This document shows positions 32,969 through 45,269 of a stretch of 64,000 nt of DNA, one piece after another (position 1 is the first letter of the stretch; each line of letters starts with the position of its first letter). The stretch is from Haliclona indistincta (Eukaryota > Porifera > Demospongiae > Haplosclerida > Chalinidae), in contig OZ024792.1 of NCBI GenBank assembly GCA_964017065.1, forward strand, positions 7,621,754-7,685,753, in the 5' to 3' direction. The position numbers were made by a program, and so were the translations under genes. The notes beneath the pieces were generated by a model that saw only the letters and a program-made list of their open reading frames with translations, had not been told where the DNA came from and ran no database searches.

Positions 32969-33169
32969 TAGTACATTCATGGAATGGCAGGGGCGAGCCT
33001 GAGCATTGATATAATTTAGCCTCGTAGTTAGTGTATAGTTGTGTATAACAGATTTTTGTGCTAATTTAACAACGCAAAATGGGTTTGCTGATGGTGAGTA
33101 GAATCAATAGTTTGGTTATGTTCAGATGGTGCACTTTCTCCAACTATCTCTTGCTGAGTGTGTTCCTTG

Positions 33170-33540
33170 CCTAGGCGTCATGGGAACAATGTACCGGAAG
33201 AGGTGAGGAGTAGGGTTCCTCGGTCTCCTCACTCACTGCAGGCTCTACTGCTAACACACACGAGCTCATTAGACGTACCTAAGTTACTGTTTGCTCTGTA
33301 GCAGCTACTGCTTTCCGTCGGCGTCTCCGGTAGGCCCTTTGATATTCCTTTTGTCGCTCCAGTCGTCCCGGCTTTCACGTTGATCGGGTGACTCTGCCTC
33401 TCGTCGTCGCTTTCTGGTAGCGTCCTTGTCGTGTAAAGTTGTTGCTTTTCAGGTGTCTCTGATCTCTGTTGTTGTCGTCTCTGAGTCATCTGCATCATTG
33501 CCAGAATGCCAGGTATCTTGTTTGAAACCAAGCGCCAATT
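33170..33540 (-). pseudogene. degraded arginine-rich mobile-element-like coding relic
   Basis: Minus-strand translation shows, in two frames, KDATRKRRREAESPDQRESR and RLERQKEYQRAYRRRRRK, like the arginine-rich SPDQREARLERQ-type repeats in some animal mobile-element proteins. A frameshift separates the two pieces, and the longest frame (33229-33531) covers only part. Family assignment is weak. Confidence 0.3.
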
Positions 33541-33698
33541 ATACTGTGCGCACGTGCTAAAAAGGGCGTTTCCTACTTCTCGGGAACATTGAAAAGGACA
33601 AACGCTACCCCGTGACAGATAGATACATAGATAGATACATTCCCCGCCGCGTGGGCCATTGTGCCAATCAATGTGGGGCTCGCTCAGGCTCGCCCCAA

Positions 33699-34535
33699 TT
33701 AGGGAGACACGGTAGTGTCTCCCTATGTAGGGTTGAACGAGAAAACAAGATGGCGGCTACATACAATGTATTAGCGTTCAAACGCTGATATTTCACCTGG
33801 TGATGAATTTTATACGTCCATAAACACTTAGATCTGCTCTCTGGCGTTTCCCCATCTTACAGTAGCAAGGAGATGGCTCGAAATTGTTACTAAGGTGACG
33901 AACCTGGAAACGGTGAAAGTCGAGTTTCGTCATCTTCGTTTTCTTTCTTTCCACTCGCCTAGCACCTTTACACGAGCAGTGCCGAGACCAAAACACCCAC
34001 GAACAGTCGTGAAATTCTCCTGGCAGGTGCCTTTTGAACTTTGTTTTTAGCGAAACGGCGATATACATTCCGCGAGTTCTCGATCGTGATCCATTGTCAG
34101 CTAAGTGTTAGACGCCATTAGTGTGATTGCGCAATACGCACGTGACCAAGCAGTGCTAGCGCACGTGACCGAGCACTAACTTGAGTATAGCCGCGCCGTA
34201 TGGAACACGGAGAACACATATTTGTCTGGAGTCGTCGAAGAACTGTACGCTCGTGTAGAATCAACATTCTGCGCTCGCCAGATCATTATAACCGCCGTAT
34301 GGTCTACAAACAAGTGTGGGCGGGGCTCGAATGCATGCCTAGCCTAGCCTGCATGCATGCACTATGCGTAGGCGACCTGATATACAGCATAACCCCTTAG
34401 CTACAAGTTTAAAATTGTTAATAAAGAAAAGCCATCTATAACAGGAAAACAAAGACGGCTCAGTACATGCATGATATTGAACTGCACATCACTGAATAAG
34501 AAAAAAGGACACAAACAAGAAAATAAAAAGATGTA
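33699..34535 (+). mobile_element. foldback-tailed element body, copy C
   Basis: Starts TTAGGGAGACACGGTAGTGT and runs through the conserved body (AAGATGGCGG, CACGTGACC, GGGCGGGGCTCG) to CAAGAAAATAAAAAGAT. It then diverges; the foldback that normally follows is missing here. The nearby foldback at 34769 may be its displaced tail or an independent insertion. Confidence 0.65.
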
Positions 34536-34768
34536 ACTGCATATAGAATGCACATGGATGATAGCACTTTTAGCTTTATATAGCTAGTATTGTACGTATT
34601 TTCAAGCTGAAATGTATAATAATTTTGTCTTAAATATCATCATAAGCTATTTTTCCTAAGCCATTTTTCAGGCCTCCTGCTGCAGCTGTCAGCAGCTTTG
34701 TTTATGTTAGTTTTGCTCCATTCATGTCTGAATTCTTGTTGTTGATAAACTGTGAAGCACTGTGTACT

Positions 34769-35128
34769 AAGAAAATAAAAAGATTTCTATCGAAATCAAA
34801 AGGATGTAGGGTTGTGAAATCTACCACTGGTCCACAATGTAAACTAACAAGGAACAAGCATGGAATGGTAACACGATTGACTTGCTAACAGACCATAGAT
34901 CCCTACATCAGTGGCTGCTTTGGCTGACTATAGCTAGTTCTGCTAGTTGCTGTTGATTGACACCTGACGTGCATTCTTATGTACAGCCACTGATGTAGGG
35001 ATCTATGGTCTGTTAGCAAGTCAATCGTGTTACCATTCCATGCTTGTTCCTTGTTAGTTTACATTGTGGACCAGTGGTAGATTTCACAACCCTACATCCT
35101 TTTGATTTCGATAGAAATCTTTTTATTT
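34769..35128. mobile_element. foldback element, copy C
   Basis: Two arms of about 145 bp with matching sequence (CCACTGGTCCACAATG on the left, its exact complement on the right) around a short spacer. Ends AAGAAAATAAAAAG and complement. Confidence 0.75.
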
Positions 35129-35428
35129 TTATTATATACATTTGCTGTCTCAGTTGAGTAAAATTGAAAAAAAAAATATTCTCATCCTCTGGCCGAAATT
35201 CTTTGAGTTCTCCGAATTTCGCCATTCTCGTCGCCAATATGTTGTATCGTGGAATTGAATTATTGAACAGATTATTATTCAATACACAACAGGCGAAAAG
35301 ACTGACCTATCTACACATACAGAAACTTAAGTAAGCTTACTACCAGCACAATATAGATACACTACTTAACATACACACACACGCATACACTAATCACAGC
35401 TTTTTAACTACTGCTATTAAAAGATTTG
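35129..35428. other. spacer
   Basis: AT-rich sequence between foldback C and the 3' end of FReD 7, with a short CA run near 35375. No gene recognised. Confidence 0.4.
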
Positions 35429-36465
35429 TTATTTTCGACGAATTTCCATGTTTGTCTTCTTCATAGGATTCGCCCCCTTCCACTGGGTCCAATGTATTCC
35501 GCTATATACATTACTAAGACGACTGCTGGAGTACTTGCCGTTTAAGTTTGCATGGTTACAGTTCTTGTGCCACCATGGAGCATAGTATTGTGAATGTGAT
35601 GCACAATTTCTACTGCTACTGCCATCATTGTCATTTTCTCTTGTTGAGAACGGCTGTCCTGAGTTGTAATACATTGCATCATTAGCAGTACCAGAATATC
35701 CTGACACTAGTAGTCGATATTTATCAGTAGCATCAGCTACAGTGAATGTTGTGTATTGTGCAAAGGCAGTGTTGCTTTGGAAATCTTCCAGGTCAACCCT
35801 CAGCAGCTGTCCTGCACTGGTAGTGAGTCGATGAATGTAGTTCAGTCCCAGCCAGTATTCACCAGTCTTGTTACCAAAGCCTCTTGCACATTCTGACCAG
35901 GTTCTATCAAAGCTGACAGAGCCATCAAATCTACGCTGTATCACTGTCCATCCTCCTCCACTTGTGTCCATGTCACAGTAGACCTGGAATGCAGTCTGGT
36001 TATCAGGATTGATGGTGTATAGTCCACTGGTAGTACGACCATTCTGATAGGCTTCCTTACAATCTAGATACACTGTAGATAAATGTATGAATGGTTAACT
36101 ATTCCTCTGTAAATATGTATAATTATTGCTACACCTCCTTGTTGGCTGTCTCCCTCAAGGGTGAGGTGTATTCTGAGGCACTGTACTTGTCCATGTAGGA
36201 ATGCTATACGTTGCTTGATACTAAACCTTGTGATGTCAGTGTTGTAGTCTCCATGGTGGAGAGCTCCTAGACCATACTGTGTGACATTATCACTCAGCAG
36301 TGTCTTGAGGCACTCCACTTGTCCAATGCGATATGCTATGCGCTGCTTGAGGTCGAAACTAGAGAACAGCTCAGTGTAGTTAGCACGTACAGCAGTAGCT
36401 GATGGGAGACCACAGGGGAGTAGACCACCAACAACAAGTAGTACTGCAGAAAGACTGTGAAACAT
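35429..36465 (-). CDS. fibrinogen-related protein gene 7, intact
   Basis: Exons 36465-36135 and 36072-35429 give 324 residues in one frame. The first exon has a signal peptide (MFHSLSAVLLVVGGLLPCG), both stalk segments, and a shorter linker ending EGDSQQGG. The FReD domain is complete, with GGGWTVIQRR, GEYWLGLNYIHRLT, the calcium-site region STRENDND followed by RNCASH, and YAPWWHKNCNHANLNGKY. The C-terminal subdomain, which forms the ligand pocket in ficolin-like proteins, differs from FReD 2 (KYSSSRLSNVYSGIHW, WKGANPMKKTNMEIRRK). Ligand preference may therefore differ. Confidence 0.88.
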
Positions 36466-36828
36466 CTTCAAACCTCCCGATATCTCTGATTCTCTGGTTG
36501 ATCTGAATCCGGACTGATATCTAGTATGTACGTCTTCCTGCTTTTATAACAAAGACATCTATTGTGGATGTTTGTCGCATGACTTGAAATGTCATGTGAG
36601 TCAGATAAGGTATTGATAACATTTACTGATTGTGTGTATGAGTAATAATATTTCTTGTGGGAATGCTTTATTAGATGTAGCTAATCTTATCGCTTCTAAT
36701 AACTCACGAGGCTCTGGGAAAGTAGTGCGACAATAGACAAGAAGTACAAAGGACTATTGTCTTTAGCGCTATGAAGCGTGCAGCACGAGCAGTCCATGTG
36801 TAACACATGTATGAAAATGTTATCACAC

Positions 36829-37215
36829 CTTTTTGTGTGTTGTCTTGTGAAACTGTGTTATCTTGGTTGCTTTGTACTCTTGTCCTGTTCCTGTCCCCCT
36901 CCAGGGTGAGGTGTATTCTGAGGCACTGTACTTGTCATGTAGGAATGCTATACGTTGCTTGATACTAAACCTTGTGATGTCAGTGTTGTAGTCTCCATGG
37001 TGGAGAGCTCCTAGACCATACTGTGTGGCATTATCACTCAGCAGTGTCTTGAGGCACTCCACTTGTCCAATGCGATATGCTATGCGTTGCTTGAGGTCGA
37101 AACTGGAGAACAGCTCAGTGTAGTTAGCACGTACAGCAGTAGCTGATGGGAGACCACAGTGGAGTACATGTAGAGCACCAACAGCAAGTAGTACTGAAGA
37201 CACACTAGTAGACAT
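36829..37215 (-). pseudogene. orphan FReD first exon with frameshift (FReD 8)
   Basis: Begins MSTSVSSVLLAVGALHVLHC, with a short insertion in the signal peptide. It reads both stalk segments until a 1-base deletion near 36930 shifts the frame (the CTTGTCCATG of the sisters is CTTGTCATG). The donor GTGTGA is intact. It stands upstream of FReD 7 exactly as FReD 6 stands upstream of FReD 5, so the two-first-exon arrangement was duplicated as a block. Confidence 0.65.
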
Positions 37216-37410
37216 TCGTGCTCTCAGGAAGGGAATAACAGTTTTAGCTCTGGTTTTACAGTACTTGTCAACTAATACATGTACTGTCCCTAGCTAGAAT
37301 TGATTATCAACACTGGCAGCTGTTCTATCCTACCTGTTCAAGGGTGGCCGGTTATGTGTTATGCTCATGGTGAGAAAGCTGGTTTACTCCTCTTATAGTA
37401 TTTTGAGCTA

Positions 37411-38657
37411 TTAGGGAGGCACGGTATTGACTCCCTATGTAGGGTTGAACGAGAAAACAAGATGGCGGCTACATACAATGTATTAGCGTTCAAACGCTGA
37501 TATTTCGCCTGGTGATGAATTTTATACGTCAAAAGACACTTAGATCTGCTCTCTGGCGTTGCCCCATCTTACAGTAGCAAGGAAATTGCTCGAAATTGTT
37601 GCTAAAGTGACGAACCTGGAAACGGTGAAAATCGAGTTTCGTCATCTTCGTCTTCTTCTTTCTTCAGCGCGCCTAGCGCCTTTACGCGAGCAGTGCCGAG
37701 ACCAAAACACTCACGAACAGTCGTGAAATTCTCCTGGCAGGTGCCTTTCGAACTTAGTTTTTAGCGAAACGTCGATATACATTTGACGAGTTCACGATCA
37801 CGAACAGTTGTCAGCTAAGTGTTAGACGCCATTACTGTGATTGCGCAATACGCACGTGACCAAGCAGTGGTTAGCGCACGTGACAAAGCTATCGCCGCGT
37901 CGTATCAGAGAGTAATATAGTATCTCTGGTCGTATGGATCACGGAGAACACATATTTGTCTGGAGTCTTCGAAGAACGGTAAGCTGGAATAGGATCACCA
38001 TTCTGCGCTTGCCAGATAATTATAACCGCCGAACTGGTCTAGATCTACAAACACGTGTGGGCGGGGCTCGTATGCACTGCATGCATGCATGCGTAGGTGA
38101 GCTGATATGCACAGCATAACAATTACTTTTAGATACAAGTTTAAAATTGTTAATAATAAAGAAAAGCCATCAACAACAGGAAAACTAAACTAATGGTGGA
38201 AACTAAGACGGCTCAGTATGTGCATGATATTGAACTGCATTTCACTGAAAAAGAAAAAAGGACACAAACAAGAAAATTAAAAAGATTTCTATCGAAATCA
38301 AAAGGATGTAGGGTTGTTAAATCTAATACTGGTCCACAATGTACACTAACAAGGAACAAGCATGGAATGGTAACACGATTGACTTGCTAACAGACCATAG
38401 ATCCCTACATCAGTGGCTGTACATGAGTCAATATTTTGTCACAAGCTGAATGCCAGTCAGATGTCAGTCAACAGCAACTAGCTGAACTAGCTATAATCAA
38501 CAACAGCAGCCACTGATGTAGGGATCTATGGTCTGTTAGCAAGTCAATCGTGTTACCATTCCATGCTTGTTCCTTGTTAGTGTACATTGTGGACCAGTAT
38601 TAGATTTAACAACCCTACATCCTTTTGATTTCGATAGAAATCTTTTTAATTTTCTTG
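37411..38657 (+). mobile_element. foldback-tailed element, copy D
   Basis: Full-length copy: body from TTAGGGAGGCACGGTATTGA (37411) to about 38268, then the foldback 38269-38657. The two arms share private variants not seen in other copies: TTGTTAAATCTAATACTGG and AATGTACACTAAC on the left, their exact complements on the right. Confidence 0.8.
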
Positions 38658-39280
38658 TCATCAGTGAGTTAAGTGGATAATGACATCACTGTACATTACA
38701 GTATGATAATAATGTGTACTATCCATTAATGTGGTGAGAGCACTATTGTGTTGTCAGACCTCACATCATGCTGGGTCTTGTTATCAAAGCCTCTTGCACA
38801 TTCTGACCACTGTCACATATCAATGTCGACCACAGTGACAAATAGCACAACCGGCATAGAGCATCTAAATTCCTGTCAAGGCAGCAGCAAGCTTCCCTAC
38901 ATGTGTACCTTTAGCTGGTCTTAATCACTAACCTTTTAAACAATATTCATCTGATGACATCATGTGTTGTGCGGAAAAGAAAATTGAAAAAGATTTCTCA
39001 AAAGGATGTAGGGATGAAGAAGTGGGTTAGAGACTGATTTATTCATGTTAGCTGTTTAATAATAATTAATTGTGCAAACATGCTATTGCTGCTATAGTCC
39101 AGCAACATTATTTTAGTCATGCAACGCTCTCTGTTTAGGTGTCTTTCAATCAGTTAATTCTTTAATGCTGATAAAATAATAACTATGTGCAAGTAGTTAG
39201 GATACATGTGACATTAGTAGCAAGTATGATAGTACATGTGACCGACTCTAGTAGCAAGCATATTCTCTAGATAGTTAGTT
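38658..39280. other. intergenic with a FReD scrap
   Basis: At about 38775-38810 a short match to the FReD CARGFGNK coding region (minus strand). The rest up to 39280 is AT-rich and probably includes the 3' UTR of the SRCR gene. Nothing else seen. Confidence 0.4.
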
Positions 39281-42200
39281 TTATTGTTTCTCAGTGATGT
39301 TGATGGATGGCTCTTCATCATCAAACACAGGATTGGTCACATCTGACATGGAGGCACTGTCGTCAGTAGGAAAGGAGGCGCTGGCTACAAGATTGAGCTT
39401 GTCTACCTCAACAACCTTGTTTCTTCTTATCACACTGCATCAAAACAGTAACATAACAACAATGCTGCTGCTGCATGCTACTTACAAAAAAACGGCAACT
39501 ACAACGGCGGCGGCTGTCACTACAGCTACCACAATAACAACAGCTACAACTCCTCCTACAATAGCTGGAGTGTTGCTAGTGAGAGCCAGAGTAGGCTGTG
39601 GTCTCTCTGTAACGTAAGAGTCATGAATAGTTGATATCTCTAATGAAGCTATTGCTCACTTATGCCTTCGCATCTAAGCCCAGCATCAAGTGCGTGGGTG
39701 TCCGTGCTGGTATCAGAGTCAATGGTACAACCCAGCAGTGATGACTCTGTACCAGTACAGTTAGTGATGTGCAGGAATATGGAGCCATACCCCTCTCCGA
39801 ACCAACCACCAGGGAACACGGTAACACCTGATGAAACCAAGCTATGGAATAGACATGTACTCAGCATTGCATTTTACCAGATGTATATCCGAGCTGTCTG
39901 CACACAACCATAGCATCATTCTGATCCCAGGTATTGTTAGCTACTGTTCCCCACTCTGCTCCCAGGCACAGCTCAACTCTACCCTCAGCACTAGTGTCTC
40001 CTCCAACAAGTCTAACGGAACCAGTTGTACAGGCTGGAGAAAACCATAGACAACTGTATCACACGTTATAGGCGTACTCACGTGAGGTTGGGAAGCATTT
40101 CACTCCAGCATCCTCGCTATGATAGTCGCTACCTGTGTCGGGACTGTACATACAATCCACTAGCCTGGATTCACTGCCATCACAGGCAACGTTGTCCATC
40201 AGAATGAGGCCAGTTCCTCTACCGAAGGCAGCTCTAGCATATGGAACAGCAACTGCACAATAGGGTCATATGACATGATGGACATCAGGTTATGTCAGCT
40301 CACTCTGATCTAGGAATCCAAGCTGTTTGCAGACAACTGTAGCATCTTTGGTTCCCCATCCATCGTCAGTCACCGTACCCCAGTGTCCATTAATGCAGAC
40401 TTCCACTCGTCCTTCATACAAACTGTCTCCACCATCCAGTCGTATATTTCCATGAACACAGTCACCTGAGAGAAAGAGCAGCTGCATGATGGAAGCCATG
40501 GTTAGTCATGGACCTACCTCCTGGTGCACATTTCACAGCAGCATCTTCACTATGATCACAGTCAGCAGTGTGTCTGTCGAATCTGCAGTTCAACAGACCG
40601 TTCTCGCTTCCATTGCAGGCTACCTCATCCATCCAGATCCAAGCACTTCCTGAACCATACTCAGCCAATGAGTAAGCAAACACAGCTATATACAGAGCAT
40701 CATTATCACATATTGAACACATGCTATCTGTACCATCTGTGGGGAGGCCTAGTTGTTTGCAGACTACTTGTGCATCGTATGTTCCCCAGCGATCGTCACA
40801 CACTGTGCCCCATAGACGATTGTAACACACCTCAACTCGTCCTTCCTGTGATGTGGCTCCTCCCACCAGCTTCACCTCACCATTATTGCATTCTACACAA
40901 ACAAGGAAAGCGGTCAATACAGCCGGCACCACGATAGTGTCTACTCACGTTTTGCTTGACACACAACTCCTACATCCATTGAATGGTCGCAATTTTTGGT
41001 ATTGGCATCAAAATTGCAGTCAATCAGTTTCGCCTCGGTGCCTCGACAGCTGAGCTGAGTGACCTGAATCGGCCCAGGGCTCTGACCATAAGTACTTGAG
41101 GTCAACAAGGTAGCTCCTAGTACAAGAAAATGATAGAAAAGCAAACCTAGTGAAACTTTTCAAACCTGCTGACGCTTGACCGGCTTGTCCACAAGCAACG
41201 TTGGCATCGTTCTGGGTCCACCAAGCACTGCACACGGATCCCCATTGATTATTGAAGCACACCTCCACTCGTCCATTGAGCTGACTGGCACCACCGACCA
41301 GTCTAACATCTCCGTGATTACAAATACTACCCACTAGATCTAGGAACAGATCAAATCAACTCAGTTCAACACACATGAGCTCACAGCACCTGCTTGGTTA
41401 TAGCACGTGACTCCAGCATCCTCTGAGTGCCTGTCTCCAGTGAGATGAGGTTGTACAAAGGAGCAGTCAAGAATCGATTGTTCGTTTCCTGTACAGACGA
41501 CATTGTCCATGTGAATAGCACCATCTCCCTCGCCAAAGTACGCATCATCATAAGCAAGACCATCTACAAAAAACGACAAAAAACACTCATTTCTACAATT
41601 AAAATTCTCTCACATCCTCCAAGATACCCCAGTTGTTTACAAACCACTTGAGCATCAATGGTGTCCCAGCTGTCGTCAGTGATCGTACCCCATACATTGT
41701 TCATGCAAACCTCAACTCGTCCTTCGCGAGTGGTGTTGCCGTTTGCTAAGCGAACGTCTCCGTTATTACAATTTCCAACTACACCAAAAAAACAGTGGGG
41801 TCAAACCGGTTGATGATGGTTTCATGCACTTACTAGTGGTACATCTCACTCCAGCGTCTTCTGCATGTGTGTCATAAGTAGTGTCGCGTGAGTACGGGCA
41901 ATCTGTGAGCTTGGTCTCATTTCCTCTGCACAACAGATTGTCCAAATGTATAACACCTTGTCCTTGACCGAAATAAGCATTACTAAATGGAGTACCAACT
42001 AGAAGAAAAAATTGATTGCTGGTGATATGGTAAAAATATTAAGCGTACGATCAGGATAGTAACTGAGCTGTCTGCAGATCACTGTTGCTTCTTGGATTCC
42101 AAAATAGTCATCTGTCACCGTGCCCCAGAGTCCATATAGACACACCTCTACACGACCCTCGTTCGGAACCGATCCACCAACCAGCCTCACATCTCCACTA

Positions 42201-44106
42201 GTGCACTCCGCTACACAATAGTCAATAACACTTTCAGAATGGTATTTTGTTATACTTACTTCCAGGGACACATCGGACACCAGCATCATCAAAATGAGAG
42301 CAAGAAGCAACATAGTTAGAGTATGGGCAGTGGACCAGATCAACCTCAGTCCCAGTGCATGCAACCAGTCTAATGCCTATACTCAGCTGATCATTGGAAC
42401 CAAAATATGCAGTAGTGTAAGGAAATGCAGCTGAGGAAGGTAAACAAGCATGTTAATGTCAGAATAAGAGAGAGTTAATTTATCAGCGTACGTGTTGAGG
42501 GGAAGCCTAGTCCAGTACAGACTACTGCAGCATCTTGGATGCCCCATCGTTGACCACATACAGTAGACCAGAAACCTTCATAGCACAGCTCAACTCTGCC
42601 TTCTTGTTGTATAGACCCATTCACAAGTCTTACCGTCCCCTCAGTGCACTCTATGGTCGGCAATACATTGGGTATAGTTTGTTATCTTGCAACTCACCTC
42701 CCATTTGACATATCAGTCCAGCGTCTTCAAAATGACCATCTCCATTGGTATTGGCGTTCAAGTTACAATCAAGGAGCTTGAGTTCGCGACCATTACAACC
42801 AACTGAATCAAGCCATATTGGACCAGTTCCAGAGCCATAAACAGCCTGGTTGTTAGCAAGAGCCACTGCTCCTGTATTACCAGTGCAACAATACATTATT
42901 TCAGAGTGAGTCATTTCATTTTAACCTTTAGCAGCAAATCCAAGCTGGCGGCAAGCAACTTTAGCGTCATTACTGCTCCACCCATCATCAACGATTGTAC
43001 CCCATTGTCCATCAATGCAGACCTCAATCCGTCCAGCAGTAGTATTACCATTCACTAATCTCAGCTCTCCTAAGTTACAGTTAGGATACACTATCGACAG
43101 AAAGACACAAGCAATCATGACGTATCATCACAACTGGGCAATCAACTACCTATTTGGTTAAAACAGCGTACTCCAGTGTCTTCACTGTGGGCATCATTGA
43201 TGGCACCATTGTAGACACAGTCCAGTAATGTAGCCTCAGTGCCTCGACAGTAGACATCATCAAGCAGTACTGGTACTGATCCCTGACCATAGTATGCTCT
43301 GTTGTACGACAGTGCATCTACACAACAGGACAGATAATGGACATGTCTACAAGTCACTAACATCCATCATTGTATCCCAGTTGTCTGCAGACCACCTTTG
43401 CATCGGGAGTGCTCCAACCATCGTCTGTCACAGTCACCCACTGCCCAGCAAAGCACACCTCTAGACGTCCCTCCAAGTTGGTATTTCCTCCAGCAAGTCT
43501 GATCTGACCAGTGTTGCATTCTCCAACTACGTTATATCGAGCAAGCAACATTTAGCATACATAAAATAATGCTAACCAAGGCTTGAGTTGCTGTAGCAAG
43601 TCACTCCGGAGTCTTCACCATGGTTGTCATTCCCACTTGGATAAGCATAGGGACATGAGGTAAGCTTCGTTTGTGTGCCAGAGCATCTAACATTGTCCAT
43701 CAACAGAGGCAAGCCAGTGCCCTGACCAAAATATGCAAATCTCCAGGAAAGGGCAACTATGGAAAAATGGAAGCAGTGAGTAGGTACAAGAATCAATAAA
43801 GCAGATAAACTCACTGTCGGTTATGTACCCTAGCTGCCTGCAGACCACTTTAGCGTCTCTTGAGTCCCAGCCATCATCAATCACAGTACCCCACTGCCCT
43901 CCAATACACACTTCCACTCGTCCCTGGTTACCCTGGCCGCCGCCATTTGTTAGTCGTACGCTGCTCTCCGCGCAATCTATAATTTTATGACAGCAGTTTC
44001 TGAATCATCGCTGTAGTACTGCAGTGCCGCACTCACCTTGAGCTGCAGATTCACGCAAAACGCAAACAGTTACGAGAACAAGAAACAGGATTCTTGTAAA
44101 AGCCAT
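39281..44106 (-). CDS. ten-SRCR-domain single-pass membrane receptor
   Basis: Starts [20 protein letters not shown] at 44106, a signal peptide. Ten scavenger receptor cysteine-rich domains follow, each from two exons. The first half reads like GDVRLVGG...GRVEVC...WGTV.DD.W...DA.VVC.QLG and the second like AYFGQGQG...LDN..C.G.E..L..C...HAEDAGV.C. First halves lie near 43816, 43365, 42927, 42495, 42050, 41618, 41168, 40725, 40305 and 39880. After the last domain an exon (about 39607-39488) encodes [14 protein letters not shown] and a Val/Ala-rich membrane helix. The final exon (to 39281) gives a tail of about 55 residues ([14 protein letters not shown] to NITEKQ). Estimated length is around 1,170 residues. 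SRCR receptors bind polyanionic and microbial ligands; in sponges they have also been linked to aggregation. The specific role is unknown. Confidence 0.88.
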
Positions 44107-44254
44107 CACAACAAACCAAGGTAAGAGCAAGATAAGACGTAAACGAATTGCTGTGAATGTAGTTGCATTGACAAAATTCACTGCAGGGAGGGAAGCCGGA
44201 GGCATCCATTAATACCGTAAATCTTTTATTTATCAGTAAACTGATGCTAAAATC
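44107..44254. promoter_or_regulatory. bidirectional promoter, SRCR gene / XRCC2
   Basis: Only 148 bp separate the divergent start codons at 44106 (minus) and 44255 (plus), so the two genes very likely share promoter sequence. No TATA box is obvious. Confidence 0.5.
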
Positions 44255-45223
44255 ATGACTGAATCTGCAGCTCAGGTGAATGGTATTGGTTGTCACAATA
44301 TCTTGCACTGTTACATGTGTCCAGGTGTTTGCTCGACTTGGTGGAAGAGAACCACTTGGAGACATCGATCTGCCATTCTTGTCTCCTCTAAACAGTGGGC
44401 ATGGAGTGAAGGGAGGAGACACCATTGAAGTGTGGGGAGAGGAAGGAAGCGGAAAAAGTGAACTACTGTTGAACATTGCAACACAGTGTGCTATACCAAA
44501 GCATTGGAAAGGGGTGTGGCTGGGTGGGCGTGGTCAACAATGTGTCCTAATTTCCACCGATTACAAGGTTGATTTGCTTCGTTTAGAGGCAATAATTGAG
44601 GGTCAGCTAAGGCAGAGAGCTGCTACCAGCATTAGGTCTAGCTCGTGCCAGCTGCTTGACAACACTAAACAGCTATTGACTGATACTCTTAATCGTATTC
44701 ATGTGTTGTACTGTAGCTCTAGTCATCAATTAACAGCTACACTCCACTACATGCGAGAGTTCACACACAACAACCCAGAGCTGTCTGTCATATTGCTGGA
44801 CAATGTTGGTGCCTTCTACTGGAGTGATCGAGCTGACACCTTTCGACACAACAGCGACACTCCTGCAACTGGTGCGAAACACAACAACTGGATCAGAACA
44901 CTACAAGAACTAGTAAAAGATCGTCATTTGGTATTGTTCGCTGCTCGACCTGTGCTCTTCACAAGAAGACCTGATCAGGTGCTTTACATGTATGTGTGGT
45001 TAACATTTTATCATATTTTCCTTTATAGGCAGCTAGTGACTCATTTTTAGGTCCAGCTTGGCAGCGTATGATAAAACACTCTTTCAACGTGCAGAAGTAT
45101 GCTGCTTCAGAGGCTGCAAGCACATCAGTGATCGAGGACAGTTGGTTTGAGATCAAGAGAACGTCTGGTGAACAGACTCACAAGTTCACAGTTACCAAGA
45201 ATGGTGTGGTGTTTGTACAATGA
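44255..45223 (+). CDS. XRCC2: XRCC2-like RAD51 paralogue
   Basis: Three exons (44255-44275, 44325-44978, 45029-45223) give 289 residues, close to vertebrate XRCC2 (280). Begins MTESAAQVFARLGGRE. The Walker A motif GEEGSGKS lies at about residues 45-52 and the Walker B-like strand is VILLDNVGAFYW. Characteristic XRCC2 pieces align in order: STDYKVDLLRLEAIIEGQL (human IDTDYHFDMLRLVTIL), LYCSSSHQL (human VYCSSSTHL), AFYWSDR (human AFYWIDR), RHLVLFAARP, and AWQRMIKHSF (human AWQQLVKHRM). XRCC2 acts with RAD51B, C and D in homologous recombination repair in the nucleus. The tiny first exon makes the start slightly less certain than the rest. Confidence 0.9.
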
Positions 45224-45269
45224 TCTAGTTTTATTTCACGAAAAAATGTTCTCAGTTTTGCATTTTTCT

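Noticed and set aside
39294..40937. Plus-strand open frames opposite the SRCR gene
   Set aside because: Antisense shadows of SRCR exons; the minus strand has signal peptide, domains and splice sites.
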